From: Alkalicoccobacillus gibsonii
GTDB taxonomy: Bacteria; Bacillota; Bacilli; Bacillales; Bacillaceae_D
NCBI RefSeq assembly: GCF_016798245.1
Contig: NZ_JAEUZA010000001.1
Coordinates: 108,221-172,220, forward strand
Length of the DNA stretch: 64,000 bases
Reading direction: 5' to 3'
Shown here: piece after piece, positions 33,548-42,826 of the stretch
Layout: each line of letters begins with the position of its first letter
How positions within the stretch are numbered: position 1 is the first letter of the stretch
Made by a program: the position numbers and the translations under genes
The notes under the pieces: generated by a model
Seen by the model: only the letters and a program-made list of their open reading frames with translations
Database searches by the model: none
Told to the model about the DNA's origin: nothing

Positions 33548-35026
33548 ATGCCTAAACAAGATCTTAAGCATCACGTAGGCTGGAATTTTGATAATACGTA
33601 TATCCAATTACCAAAAAATTTCTATAGTGAATTGAATCCAAATGTAGTGGAAGAACCTGATTTAGTTGTGCTAAATAAGCGTCTTGCAGAGTGGCTTGGC
33701 TTAGACGCGAATCAATTAAAAGAAGACAAGCAAGTCAATGTATTTGCAGGTAATGCCATTCCTGAAGGTGGCCACGCACTTGCTCAAGCGTATGCAGGGC
33801 ACCAATTCGGTAATTTCACGATGTTAGGTGATGGACGAGCTCTATTAATCGGTGAACAAATCACACCTGAGGGAGAACGTTTTGATCTTCAGCTCAAAGG
33901 GTCCGGACGAACAGCTTTCTCGAGAGGTGGAGATGGGCGGGCTGCTCTTGGACCAATGCTAAGAGAATACGTGATCAGTGAAGCGATGCATTCCTTAGGT
34001 ATTCCTACTACCAGGAGCCTTGCTGTTGTAACGACAGGTGAGCTGGTTCTTCGTGAAATTGGCTTACCAGGAGCTGTTATGACACGGGTCGCCTCCAGTC
34101 ACTTGAGAGTGGGCACCTTTCAATACGCAGCAGCAAAAGGAAACGTGGAAGAGCTAAAGAAACTAGCCGATTATGCCATCCGTCGTCATGATCCTGCTCT
34201 TGAATCAGCAGAGAATCCTTACCTTACCTTTTATCGAAGCGTTTTAAAGCGTCAGGCAGAGTTAATTGCCAAGTGGCAGCTGGTTGGATTTATTCATGGG
34301 GTCATGAATACCGATAACATGACGATTAGTGGAGAAACGATTGATTATGGTCCATGTGCGTTTATGAATACGTATAAACCAGACACAGTCTTTAGCTCAA
34401 TCGATGTTCAAGGACGATATGCATATGGAAACCAACCGTATATAGCAAATTGGAACTTGGCACGATTCGCTGAAACACTTCTTCCACTTATCAATCAAGA
34501 CCAGGATAAAGCAATTGAGAGTGTTCAAGAAGAGCTAGCTACATTTAAAACCACGTACTTAAACTATTGGTATGAAGGTATGAGTAAGAAGCTTGGCTTA
34601 TGTACCATTGAAGAGAGTGATCAAGAGTTAATTGATCAGCTTCTTAAGATAATGGAAGAAGCAGAGGCTGACTTCACAAACACATTCAGAGCTTTAACAT
34701 TAGATGATCTCAGTGAAGAACCAGCGCTTTCGTGTTCAAAAGAATTCTCTGAATGGCATAATTATTGGAAACAAAGACTGACTCGTCAACCACAAACAAC
34801 AGAAGAAGTTCTACAACTAATGAAGCAGCACAATCCCGCAATCATTCCACGGAATCATCGCGTGGAGGAAGCATTAGACGCTGCTGTTGAGGATGGGGAC
34901 TATTCAGTATTAAATAAACTCGTTCATGTATTAAACGATCCCTTTGCATACACCTCTGAACAAGAAGCATATAAGCATGGACCAGGTGATGAAGGTAAGG
35001 ATTATCGAACATTTTGTGGGACGTGA
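33548..35026 (+). CDS. selO: Protein adenylyltransferase SelO (YdiU/UPF0061)
   Basis: 492 residues, a normal length for the family. It shows an inverted pseudokinase fold: [36 protein letters not shown] near 65-100, [25 protein letters not shown] near 115-140, HGVMNTDNM (near 254) and IDYGPCAFM for metal binding. SelO transfers AMP to Ser/Thr/Tyr of redox proteins, including glutaredoxin homologues, under oxidative stress. It ends in FCGT, the family C-terminus; no selenocysteine codon is seen. A terminator follows closely. Confidence 0.93.
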   Translation: MPKQDLKHHVGWNFDNTYIQLPKNFYSELNPNVVEEPDLVVLNKRLAEWLGLDANQLKEDKQVNVFAGNAIPEGGHALAQAYAGHQFGNFTMLGDGRALLIGEQITPEGERFDLQLKGSGRTAFSRGGDGRAALGPMLREYVISEAMHSLGIPTTRSLAVVTTGELVLREIGLPGAVMTRVASSHLRVGTFQYAAAKGNVEELKKLADYAIRRHDPALESAENPYLTFYRSVLKRQAELIAKWQLVGFIHGVMNTDNMTISGETIDYGPCAFMNTYKPDTVFSSIDVQGRYAYGNQPYIANWNLARFAETLLPLINQDQDKAIESVQEELATFKTTYLNYWYEGMSKKLGLCTIEESDQELIDQLLKIMEEAEADFTNTFRALTLDDLSEEPALSCSKEFSEWHNYWKQRLTRQPQTTEEVLQLMKQHNPAIIPRNHRVEEALDAAVEDGDYSVLNKLVHVLNDPFAYTSEQEAYKHGPGDEGKDYRTFCGT

Positions 35027-35033
35027 TGGGATG

Positions 35034-35060
35034 GAGTCTACTTAGGTAGGCTCTTTTTTT
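35034..35060 (+). terminator. Intrinsic terminator after selO
   Basis: GAGTCTAC / GTAGGCTC (8 bp with one G-T wobble), TTAG loop, T7 run. Confidence 0.88.
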
Positions 35061-35217
35061 GTGAGGATAATCCTTCTTTATACAAGGGACTTATAGACTG
35101 TATATTGTATGTAAAAGGATTATTTTTGAATAAATTACCTTTAATTATTGATTAAAGTAGTTGTTTATAACATACTTAATATATTTATAAATTGATAGGT
35201 AGATAGGAGAGAGCGAA

Positions 35218-35979
35218 GTGAAGGTAATTAAGTATTCTAGTTTTGTTTTCATAGTAAGTCTTGCGTTCATTCTTAGTGCATGTACAATCCAAATTGGCCA
35301 ACCTAATACTGAAGTAAGCACGTTAGAAGATGATAAATCATTTGAAAGAGAGGTAAAGGTTAAAGCGAAGGAAAATGAAGAAGCAACTGAGAAATTACAA
35401 GGAATAACGATGAGTCAAGATTTTACCCAGGTTGATATGAACACCTTTAATTACAATCTTTTATATGATGAACACTTTGAACTAACGAATGATTTCCTTT
35501 ATTATGTTTATCCTTACTTAGATTTCTCAATCATCGATATGACTCAGTTAAATTACTCACTGCAATCCTTTATTTACATGGATTATGGTTTATATGATTT
35601 CAGCGAATATAATGTGTTTGATATTGATTACTCTAGCTACGGGTTTAATGAAGATCTTGATTGGGATTACATTGACCAACTGTGGGAAGAAGACAAACAT
35701 GAATTAGATGACTATTACTTTGACTATGATAACGACGAATTTCTCTATGATGAGGAATTGAATGAGCTTGAGTATGATTTATTTGATGAGGAGATAGATG
35801 AGAGTGTGTTTGAAGGAGTGAATGTTGAGTATAGTGAGGAAGATTACTATGAGGACTTCGCTGAGTACGACTACGAAGATGAATTTGAGTATGATTATGA
35901 AAATGAATTTTACGAAGAAGACGAAGAGTATTACGAATTTGATGAAGATATAGATGAAGATGATTGGGACTGGGAATAA
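35218..35979 (+). CDS. Lipoprotein with extreme Asp/Glu/Tyr-rich C-terminus
   Basis: 253 residues from GTG after AGGAGAG. Lipobox LSAC (Cys21) marks a lipoprotein. The first 60 residues of the mature part are ordinary and charged; from about residue 70 aromatic residues, Asp and Glu dominate, and the last 80 residues consist almost wholly of D, E, Y and F, ending in DDWDWE. There is no recognisable domain. The tail could bind cations or basic surface proteins, or act as a spacer in the wall (inference). Seems an orphan. Confidence 0.75.
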   Translation: MKVIKYSSFVFIVSLAFILSACTIQIGQPNTEVSTLEDDKSFEREVKVKAKENEEATEKLQGITMSQDFTQVDMNTFNYNLLYDEHFELTNDFLYYVYPYLDFSIIDMTQLNYSLQSFIYMDYGLYDFSEYNVFDIDYSSYGFNEDLDWDYIDQLWEEDKHELDDYYFDYDNDEFLYDEELNELEYDLFDEEIDESVFEGVNVEYSEEDYYEDFAEYDYEDEFEYDYENEFYEEDEEYYEFDEDIDEDDWDWE

Positions 35980-36000
35980 ATAAATCATATCATTTTGAAG

Positions 36001-36033
36001 ACGAACGAGCCCCATATGGTTCATTCGTTTTTT
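36001..36033 (+). terminator. Intrinsic terminator
   Basis: ACGAACGAGCC pairs with GGTTCATTCGT (11 bp, one mismatch, one wobble), CCATAT loop, T-run, just after the acidic lipoprotein gene. Confidence 0.85.
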
Positions 36034-36108
36034 GTTTTTCTGTGCGATAGTGAATGGATTAATATGTTAAAATGAGTGAACGAAATTGAAAAAAAGGAAG
36101 AGTGAATT

Positions 36109-36504
36109 ATGAAGAAAAATATTTATGTTGTTGGAGCTGTTATTGTTAAAGAACATCTTGTTTTATGTGCACAACGAGGTGATTCAAAATCACTACCATT
36201 TAAATGGGAGTTTCCTGGAGGTAAGATTGAAGAGGGGGAAACACCAGAAGAAGCGCTAACAAGAGAAATTAAAGAAGAAATGAATTGTGAAATAAAAATA
36301 AACGATAAAATTGAAACAACTGTATATGAATATGACTTTGGAATCGTTCATTTAACAACATTTTATTGCGAACTGATAAAGGGGACGCCTGTCTTAACTG
36401 AACATAACGAAATCAGATGGTTGCCTGCCTCTAAATTGAATGATTTGGATTGGGCACCAGCCGATATTCCTGCAATTAAAAAGATTACAGCTAAGATGGC
36501 ATAA
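36109..36504 (+). CDS. Nudix nucleoside triphosphate pyrophosphohydrolase (MutT-type)
   Basis: 131 residues with a full Nudix box GGKIEEGETPEEALTREIKEEM (residues 37-58) and CAQRGDSKSLPFKWEFPGG before it, typical of the MutT/NudG group that cleans oxidised or modified nucleotides. The PLD-helicase gene starts 30 bp downstream, and a GNAT gene overlaps the helicase stop, so the three form one operon. Nucleotide-pool cleaning beside a helicase nuclease suggests repair or defence against damaged or foreign DNA (inference). Confidence 0.92.
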   Translation: MKKNIYVVGAVIVKEHLVLCAQRGDSKSLPFKWEFPGGKIEEGETPEEALTREIKEEMNCEIKINDKIETTVYEYDFGIVHLTTFYCELIKGTPVLTEHNEIRWLPASKLNDLDWAPADIPAIKKITAKMA

Positions 36505-36533
36505 ATTTAAAACCAAAGTAAAGCAGGGTGAAT

Positions 36534-39431
36534 ATGTATAATTTCCTAGAGAATCTAGAGGCATCTTTACATAAAGGGTTTGTCAATCAGCATCACACAA
36601 AAGCTACAACCTACCATCCACAATTGTTAGTGAACCATACTAATGTTAGTAAAAGCGTACTAGATACTTTAGTTAGTGAGCTTGAAAGCAGTCAATCATT
36701 TATATTTTCCGTAGCCTTTATCACTGAAAGTGGTCTCGCCACATTAAAGTCTGTTTTGTGGGACTTAAAAGAAAAAGGAGTAAAAGGTAGGATATTAACA
36801 TCGACTTATTTGACCTTCAACCAGCCAAAAATATTTAGGGAACTAATGAAAATTGAAAATATAGAAGTGAGGTTAACTAGTCTCAAAGGATTTCATGCAA
36901 AAGGGTATATTTTTGAGAAGGATAGTCATTATTCTTTGATTGTAGGTAGCTCTAACTTAACAGCCCATGCGTTAAAAGTTAATTATGAATGGAATGTAAA
37001 ACTTACTTCTCATGTAGATGGAGAAATTATTCATCATTTTAAAGATCAATTTGAAGATGTTTGGAATGTTTCTCACACTTTAACCATGTCCTGGATTGAA
37101 GATTATGAGAAAAGATACTCATTAGAAAAACAGCGTCAAGAAATTCAACAAGTTATTGAAATGCCAGGACAATACTTAAATCCATTAGAAGAAGCACTCC
37201 GTATTGAGCCGAACAAAATGCAAGAAGCAGCATTAATGGAAATTGAATTACTGCGAAACTTAGGCAAACGTAAAGGTCTAATTATTTCAGCTACAGGAAC
37301 AGGAAAAACCTATCTATCAGCCTTTGATGTAAGAAGATTTGCTCCAAAGAGAATGTTGTTTATTGTACATCGAGAACAAATATTACATAAAGCAAAAGAA
37401 GATTTTAAACGAGTGCTTGGTGGGCTTGATGAAGAATTTGGTGTCTTAAGTGGAAATTCAAAAGATTTAGAGAAAAAGTATCTGTTTGCAACCATACAAA
37501 CAATCTCAAAGCATGATATGTTAAATCAATTTTCTTCTAGTACTTTTGATTATATTTTAATTGATGAGGTCCACAAAGCTGGGGCTTCTTCGTATTTGAG
37601 AGTCATGGATCATTTTAATCCTTCTTTTCTGATGGGTATGACCGCTACTCCTGAGCGAAGTGATGATTATAACATTTATGCGCTATTTGATTACAATGTA
37701 GCGTATGAAATTCGTCTTCAAGAGGCACTTGAAGAAGAGATGCTTTGCCCGTTTCATTACTTTGGAGTAACTGAGCTTGAAATTAATGGTTTGGTCATAG
37801 ATGAGTCAAGTGCCATTAATCAATTAACAACCGAAGAACGCGTGAAGCACGTAATTAACAAAATAAATTATTACGGTTATTCAGGGAATCGTCTTCATGG
37901 TCTTATGTTCTGTAGTCGTAAAGAGGAAGCGCATTCTTTATCAAGTGCGTTAAATACATTTGGGTACAGAACGGCAGCGCTAACTGGTGAACATTCTCAA
38001 AGCGAGCGCGAACGAAGAGTAAAAGAACTTGAAGCAGGAGAACTCGATTATATCCTAACAGTTGATATATTTAATGAGGGAATTGACATACCTTGTGTAA
38101 ATCAGGTGGTGATGCTTCGCCAGACGGAATCTAGCATTATCTTTATCCAACAGCTTGGAAGAGGACTTAGAAAACATCATTCAAAAGAGTTCGTGACGAT
38201 TATTGATTTTATAGGAAATTATAAAACAAATTATCTCATTCCAATAGCATTGTCAGGTGATCAGTCCTTAAACAAAGATACAATAAGAAGGAAGACCAAA
38301 GACACAAGCTACATCAAAGGTGTATCTTCAATAAATTTTGAGGCTATAGCCAAAAATAAAATCTTTCAAGCGATTGATGCAAGCAAATTATCTACTTTAA
38401 AAATATTAAAAGAAGCATATATTGAACTAAAAAATCGCTTAGGAAGAATACCATATCTTAAAGATTTTCTAGAGAACCATTCTGTAGATCCTGAGGTTTT
38501 AGTTGGAAAAAGTAATTACTATGAATTTCTAGCAAGGATGAAGGAAAACACACCTTTTATTAGTGAATATGAGAAGGAAGTATTGACGATGCTTTCTCAG
38601 GAGATCTTAAATGGAAAAAGGTTGCATGAAGTGATACTACTTGAATTGCTTTTAAAGAATGAAAGTGTAGCTCACTCAGAATTTAAACAGACACTTCTCA
38701 CAAATGATTTAAAAACTGATGATCAAACGTTGCAATCTGTTAAAAGGCATTTAGATTTAACATTTCATGCTCAAGTGTATCGTAAAAAATACGGAGAAGA
38801 ACCGGTTGTTATTACTTTAAACGGAGAGTATTCCTTTAGTAAAAGAGTTCATGATTGTATATCAACAAACTCATATTTTTACCAATTAATCAATGATATT
38901 TTGAGTAGTGCTCGCATTAAGAATAAAAAGTATACCAATCATCGGTCGCTAACCTTATATGAGAAATATTCGCGTAAGGATGTCTGTAAGCTATTAAACT
39001 GGGAAAATGATGAAAGCTCAACCATTTATGGCTATAAAACTAAGCATCAAACATGTCCTATCTTTGTGACGTATCACAAACAAGAGGATATTGATGAAAG
39101 CATTAGTTATAACGAGGAATTCTTAAACCAAGAAGTCTTAAGGTGGAGTACACGAAGTAGACGGACTAAAGCATCAAAAGAAGTAATCGAAATCATGGAA
39201 GCAAATAAGACCAATATTGATTTGCATTTATTTGTTAAGAAAGATAACGATGAAGGAACAGATTTTTATTACTTAGGTAAGGCTCATTATGCAAAAGATA
39301 GTGCAGTTGATACAAAAATGCCGGGGAAAGATGGTCGATTGCTTGACGTTGTACATATGGACTTAGTCCTTGAAAACAAAGTCGACGATAAACTCTATTC
39401 ATATCTAGTTGAAGGGACGTTAAATCGATGA
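36534..39431 (+). CDS. PLD-nuclease / SF2 helicase / DUF3427 protein
   Basis: 965 residues from ATG (an in-frame GTG lies 6 bp upstream). Residues 50-180 are a phospholipase-D-like nuclease half (HAKGY at 121-125, GSSNLT at 138-143). Residues 225-600 are an SF2 helicase: ATGTGKT at 253-259, DEVHKAG at 344-350, MTATPER, then helicase-C LFEVDIFNEGID-like region and QLGRGLRKH. The C-terminal 350 residues fit DUF3427, ending with a YxGKAHY segment. It probably unwinds and cuts DNA. Operon with MutT and GNAT; such cassettes occur in defence islands, but no other defence gene is near. Confidence 0.9.
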   Translation: MYNFLENLEASLHKGFVNQHHTKATTYHPQLLVNHTNVSKSVLDTLVSELESSQSFIFSVAFITESGLATLKSVLWDLKEKGVKGRILTSTYLTFNQPKIFRELMKIENIEVRLTSLKGFHAKGYIFEKDSHYSLIVGSSNLTAHALKVNYEWNVKLTSHVDGEIIHHFKDQFEDVWNVSHTLTMSWIEDYEKRYSLEKQRQEIQQVIEMPGQYLNPLEEALRIEPNKMQEAALMEIELLRNLGKRKGLIISATGTGKTYLSAFDVRRFAPKRMLFIVHREQILHKAKEDFKRVLGGLDEEFGVLSGNSKDLEKKYLFATIQTISKHDMLNQFSSSTFDYILIDEVHKAGASSYLRVMDHFNPSFLMGMTATPERSDDYNIYALFDYNVAYEIRLQEALEEEMLCPFHYFGVTELEINGLVIDESSAINQLTTEERVKHVINKINYYGYSGNRLHGLMFCSRKEEAHSLSSALNTFGYRTAALTGEHSQSERERRVKELEAGELDYILTVDIFNEGIDIPCVNQVVMLRQTESSIIFIQQLGRGLRKHHSKEFVTIIDFIGNYKTNYLIPIALSGDQSLNKDTIRRKTKDTSYIKGVSSINFEAIAKNKIFQAIDASKLSTLKILKEAYIELKNRLGRIPYLKDFLENHSVDPEVLVGKSNYYEFLARMKENTPFISEYEKEVLTMLSQEILNGKRLHEVILLELLLKNESVAHSEFKQTLLTNDLKTDDQTLQSVKRHLDLTFHAQVYRKKYGEEPVVITLNGEYSFSKRVHDCISTNSYFYQLINDILSSARIKNKKYTNHRSLTLYEKYSRKDVCKLLNWENDESSTIYGYKTKHQTCPIFVTYHKQEDIDESISYNEEFLNQEVLRWSTRSRRTKASKEVIEIMEANKTNIDLHLFVKKDNDEGTDFYYLGKAHYAKDSAVDTKMPGKDGRLLDVVHMDLVLENKVDDKLYSYLVEGTLNR

Positions 39432-39910
39432 AACCACAAATCCACTCAAAAGGTCCATTTCTTATCACCACGGACAAAAGCCAACTTGATATTGAGGTCA
39501 TTCATACCTTTCTAACAACTGATTCGTACTGGTGGGCGTACGATACACCAAAGGAATTGATCATTGAGGCCATTCAGAATTCAATTCTTTGTTATGGGGT
39601 TTATGTGAATGATGAGAAAGTAGGAGATCTTAAACTAATTGGCTTTGCCAGGGTGATCTCAGATCTTGTTCGCTTTTCATGGTTATGTGATGTCTTTATT
39701 CTTCCAGAATTTCGCGGGAAAGGGTTGAGTAAATGGTTAGTCAGTGTGATCGTGGAACACCCAAAGCTAAGTGGAACTCGATTTAACTTAGGGACAAATG
39801 ATGCTCATGGCTTATATGAACAGTTTGGATTTACGCCATTGCAGGAGCCTGAGAAGAGAATGGAACGTGCAATAGATTGGGAGAAAATTAAGGTAGGTTA
39901 TGAGAAATAA
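39428..39910 (+). CDS. GNAT-family N-acetyltransferase in helicase operon
   Basis: 160 residues; the ATGA overlap with the helicase stop shows translational coupling. The GNAT core reads WLCDVFILPEFRGKGLSKWLVSVIVEH (about 84-110), with NLGTNDAHGLYEQFGF as the last strand-helix unit. Substrate unknown. Close coupling to the helicase suggests that it works in the same process, possibly by acetylating it or modifying a target, but this is inference. Confidence 0.85.
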   Translation: MKPQIHSKGPFLITTDKSQLDIEVIHTFLTTDSYWWAYDTPKELIIEAIQNSILCYGVYVNDEKVGDLKLIGFARVISDLVRFSWLCDVFILPEFRGKGLSKWLVSVIVEHPKLSGTRFNLGTNDAHGLYEQFGFTPLQEPEKRMERAIDWEKIKVGYEK

Positions 39911-39946
39911 CAAGCTGACCCTATATGAATAGCTGGAGGCAAATCA

Positions 39947-40542
39947 ATGAAAACATACGAAGTTGGTATTCTTCTCTTTGATGGAGTAGATGCACTGGAT
40001 TTTGTAGGTCCTTACGAGGTCTTTAATATGACAACGTTTCATGAGAAAGACTTGAAGAAGCTTTTAACTAGTCATCTCGATCACAAACCTTTTAATGTAC
40101 ATAGTGTTTCATTTGATGGCAAAAGCATCGTAGCAAATCATGGTTTAGAGATCTCTCCTCAATTTAGTTTTAAAACAGCCCCGACATTCGATATTCTTAT
40201 TGTTCCTGGTGGGACTTTAAAAACAATACAAACAGTTATGAAAATAAAAGAAATAGTAGCGTGGATTAAAACACACCAACATACCTTAATTGCTTCAGTT
40301 TGTACTGGAGCACTTGTGTTAGCTGAAACAGGTTTACTAGATATGAAAAAAGCGACAACGAATCGTGCCGCGATAAAACTAATGGAGAGATCCTATCCAG
40401 ATATTTCGGTTCTAAAGGATATGGCTCAATTATCACGTCCGCTGGTGTTTCCTCTGGAATGAATATGGCTCTTCATCTTGTTGAGAGACTGCTTGGTGAA
40501 GAGACAGCAAATAGGACAAGAGAAACGATTGAGTTTGAATAA
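39947..40542 (+). pseudogene. DJ-1/PfpI family protein, frameshifted
   Basis: The first frame runs to 40462 and gives 171 residues: MKTYEVGILLFDGVDALDFVGPYEVF at the start and the nucleophile elbow ASVCTGALVLAETGLL near 125. After SVLKD it changes to unrelated residues and stops. A second frame continues from about 40424 with GSIITSAGVSSGMNMALHLVERL, the normal C-terminus, to 40542. About five codons' worth of the usual link are missing, so the break looks like a short deletion, not a single-base read error. The protein would be a DJ-1-like isonitrile hydratase or amidase; here it is probably inactive. Confidence 0.78.
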
Positions 40543-40568
40543 CCAGAAGGATTTTTATATTGTATTAC

Positions 40569-40854
40569 TTATTTCTTTTGGAGGGTTAAATATACCATTA
40601 AACCAAATAGTGTAGTGAGTGTTCCTCTAATAAATATACCTGTAAAATAAAGGACGGTTCCGCTCTCTTTAGGCAAATATTTTGCAGAATAATAGGAAAC
40701 TGCAACAGCAAACCAAAAGAAAAGAAAAACTCCAATCCATCTTAACCATTTGTTTCGTTTAGCTTTGCTTTTAGTACGATAGGTTTCTACTCTGGATAAA
40801 GAATGAGGATGTGTATCTTTATTATGATCTTGTTAAATGGTTATAATCATGCAC
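40569..40854 (-). pseudogene. Small two-TM membrane protein with one-base frameshift
   Basis: The minus strand holds about 85 codons from 40832 leftward to a stop at 40569: a basic stretch (RTKSKAKRNKWLRW) then two hydrophobic segments (IGVFLFFWFAVAVSYY; LYFTGIFIRGTLTTLFGLMVYL). No start codon exists in this frame. Ten codons starting at GTG 40854 read MHDYNHLTRS in another frame. The total, 286 bp, is one base more than a whole number of codons; removal of one A in the TTAACAA run restores a single 94-residue ORF. Either a real decay event or a sequence error. No family recognised. Confidence 0.5.
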
Positions 40855-40907
40855 CTCTGTTTTTAATCTAATATGATATCTTATACATTTCTCTATATTA
40901 CACTATG

Positions 40908-41303
40908 TTAGTTTAATGTGATAAAAAACCCAGGTACTTTAACACAAAGTATTAATTCATATTTAAAAACTGTGCTAGTCATAATTGAAAGAGCTTGTTG
41001 GTAACTGAAAAAGCTAATCTCTAGGCTCTCTGAGTTTAGAGCTGGTTTACCACCTATTATTTTACCTGTCCAAAAATAATTAAAGACAGCTTTTGATTGT
41101 TCAAAAGATATCCCAGAAAAAGAATGAATGTTCACATCAAAGCCTGTTTCTTCTTTAACTTCTCTTATCGCAGCTTTTTTAAGACTTTCATTTCCATTTA
41201 TGTGTCCCCCAGGAAGCTCCCATCCCCGATTGGGATCTTTTTTTAATAGGATATGTCCATCGTCATTATAGATAAGTGCCGCTGAAGTGAGAGTAAATAT
41301 CAT
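40908..41303 (-). CDS. Nudix hydrolase
   Basis: 131 residues from ATG, 6 nt after AAGGGTGA. The Nudix box GGHINGNESLKKAAIREVKEETGF (about 32-55) has all catalytic Glu residues. DPNRGWELPGG precedes it. Likely acts on a nucleoside diphosphate derivative; the exact substrate is unclear. Divergent from the SDR gene at 41347 (44 bp between starts). Confidence 0.9.
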   Translation of the reverse strand: MIFTLTSAALIYNDDGHILLKKDPNRGWELPGGHINGNESLKKAAIREVKEETGFDVNIHSFSGISFEQSKAVFNYFWTGKIIGGKPALNSESLEISFFSYQQALSIMTSTVFKYELILCVKVPGFFITLN

Positions 41304-41346
41304 ATTAATCACCCTTATTTAAAATATGTAGTATCGGAGGTTCTAT

Positions 41347-42327
41347 ATGAACAAAATCTTAGTTATGGGTGGAACTGAATTCATAAGTAAGGCAGTAGTT
41401 ATTAGTTTAATAAAAAGAGGGTACTGTGTAGACTTTGTTACTAGAGGTCTAAAACGTGTGGATTTTGATGGGTATCATCAACATTTTATTACGGATCGAA
41501 AAGATAAAGAAGCACTTAAAAATTTACTTAAAGATGAACTATACGATTATATATTTGACGTGTCAGCTTATACCAAAGAAGATGTAGAAAACCTAATTGA
41601 AGCTGTGGATCGCACTCGTCTAAAACGATACATATTCATAAGCTCTGGAGCTGTATACCTATCATCAGATACCTATTTAAAAGAATCAGATGATAGGGGC
41701 TTTAATGAGAATTGGAAGAATTATGGATACGACAAGAAGCTAGCTGAGGATTATCTACTTGAACTTTATGATAAGATAGGTTTTCCGTGTGTGATCTTTA
41801 GACCTTCCTATGTGTATGGAGAAGGGAATAATTTAAAAAGAGAGTCTTTCTTGTTTGATAGAGCAGAGCACTCATATCCTATTGTTATTCCTGTATCAGG
41901 AGCTACCTTTGTACAATTTATACATATTCAAGACTTGGTAAAAGTGTTGTTAGCAACCATGAACAATCTTCAATTGGATGGGAAGGCTTTTAATCTAACG
42001 CATCCAGAAATAATTGAATGGCCAACACTTATAAAAACAATTAGGCAAATAGTGAAAAAGGAATTTGACCTGAAGGGGATCTCACAAGAGAAGATGGATC
42101 AACTAAATATAAGCTTAGCTTCCTTTTTCCCTTTTAGAGACCTCACCTATTTACTCGATAGTCACAAACTAGCTGCTTATAGATTACCATTACCATCAAT
42201 TACACTAAAAGAAGGACTGACAAAGACTTACGAATGGTACTTAGCACATAATCTTTTATCTGACATCATTCGTTCAGAAGAATATGAGAAAGTCGTTGCT
42301 GCCTCGAAAACAATCGATGATAAATAG
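41347..42327 (+). CDS. NAD-dependent epimerase/dehydratase (extended SDR)
   Basis: 326 residues. The N-terminal MGGTEFISKAVVISLI is a degenerate GxxGxxG nucleotide motif in which the first Gly triad is GGTEFI, as in the atypical SDRs related to plant CSP41. FISSGAVYLSS and YGYDKKLAEDYLL (Tyr and Lys of the YxxxK pair, about 129-133) are present, plus FRPSYVYGEGN. Acts on a sugar nucleotide or related metabolite. The 3' end overlaps the next gene by 11 bp. No related pathway gene is near. Confidence 0.87.
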   Translation: MNKILVMGGTEFISKAVVISLIKRGYCVDFVTRGLKRVDFDGYHQHFITDRKDKEALKNLLKDELYDYIFDVSAYTKEDVENLIEAVDRTRLKRYIFISSGAVYLSSDTYLKESDDRGFNENWKNYGYDKKLAEDYLLELYDKIGFPCVIFRPSYVYGEGNNLKRESFLFDRAEHSYPIVIPVSGATFVQFIHIQDLVKVLLATMNNLQLDGKAFNLTHPEIIEWPTLIKTIRQIVKKEFDLKGISQEKMDQLNISLASFFPFRDLTYLLDSHKLAAYRLPLPSITLKEGLTKTYEWYLAHNLLSDIIRSEEYEKVVAASKTIDDK

Positions 42328-42787
42328 AAAAGATCATCTTCTCGGAACGTCACTAGCCATCCTAAGCACCCTATTGTTCTTCGGCCACTGCTTTATCCTT
42401 TTAAGCTATTGGCCTGAAATCCCTCAAGAGATCACCATTCAATCGAATGACACAGAAAGCAAATGGCTGTTATGGTTATTGCCTATGCTTGCTGTTGGGT
42501 TATGGTTTTTTATACATATACTCACGCGTCACCCTGAACGGCTCAATTACATTGGACTTACTGAGGAAAATAAGCACGTGATGTATGCAAAAGGTAGGCG
42601 AATGAGTTTGATCTTAAAGAACAGTGGCAGTTTAAGTCTCTTATTTGCAAATCAGGCTTTTCTTCATTCGGTTGTGGATCAGAGTGAGGCAATGCCTTTA
42701 ATAATGACAGCTATACATGGTTTGATCACTGTGTTATATCCAGTTTATTTTCTTGTTTGGTCCGTTTTATCACACAAGAAAACGTAA
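42317..42787 (+). CDS. DUF1648-type membrane protein
   Basis: 156 residues from the ATG inside the end of the SDR gene; a start 33 bp upstream is also open and neither has a strong ribosome site. Four hydrophobic segments. The first loop SYWPEIPQEITIQSND resembles the DUF1648 pattern (a Pro-rich loop followed by a polar patch) of small membrane proteins in bacilli. Role unknown. A good terminator follows. Confidence 0.65.
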   Translation: MINRKDHLLGTSLAILSTLLFFGHCFILLSYWPEIPQEITIQSNDTESKWLLWLLPMLAVGLWFFIHILTRHPERLNYIGLTEENKHVMYAKGRRMSLILKNSGSLSLLFANQAFLHSVVDQSEAMPLIMTAIHGLITVLYPVYFLVWSVLSHKKT

Positions 42788-42789
42788 AT

Positions 42790-42826
42790 CCAACTCTCAA
42801 GACGTTTAAGAGAGTTGGATTTTTTT
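42790..42826. terminator. Intrinsic terminator between convergent genes
   Basis: CCAACTCTC / GAGAGTTGG (9 bp) with an 11-nt loop, followed by a T7 run on the plus strand. Confidence 0.9.
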
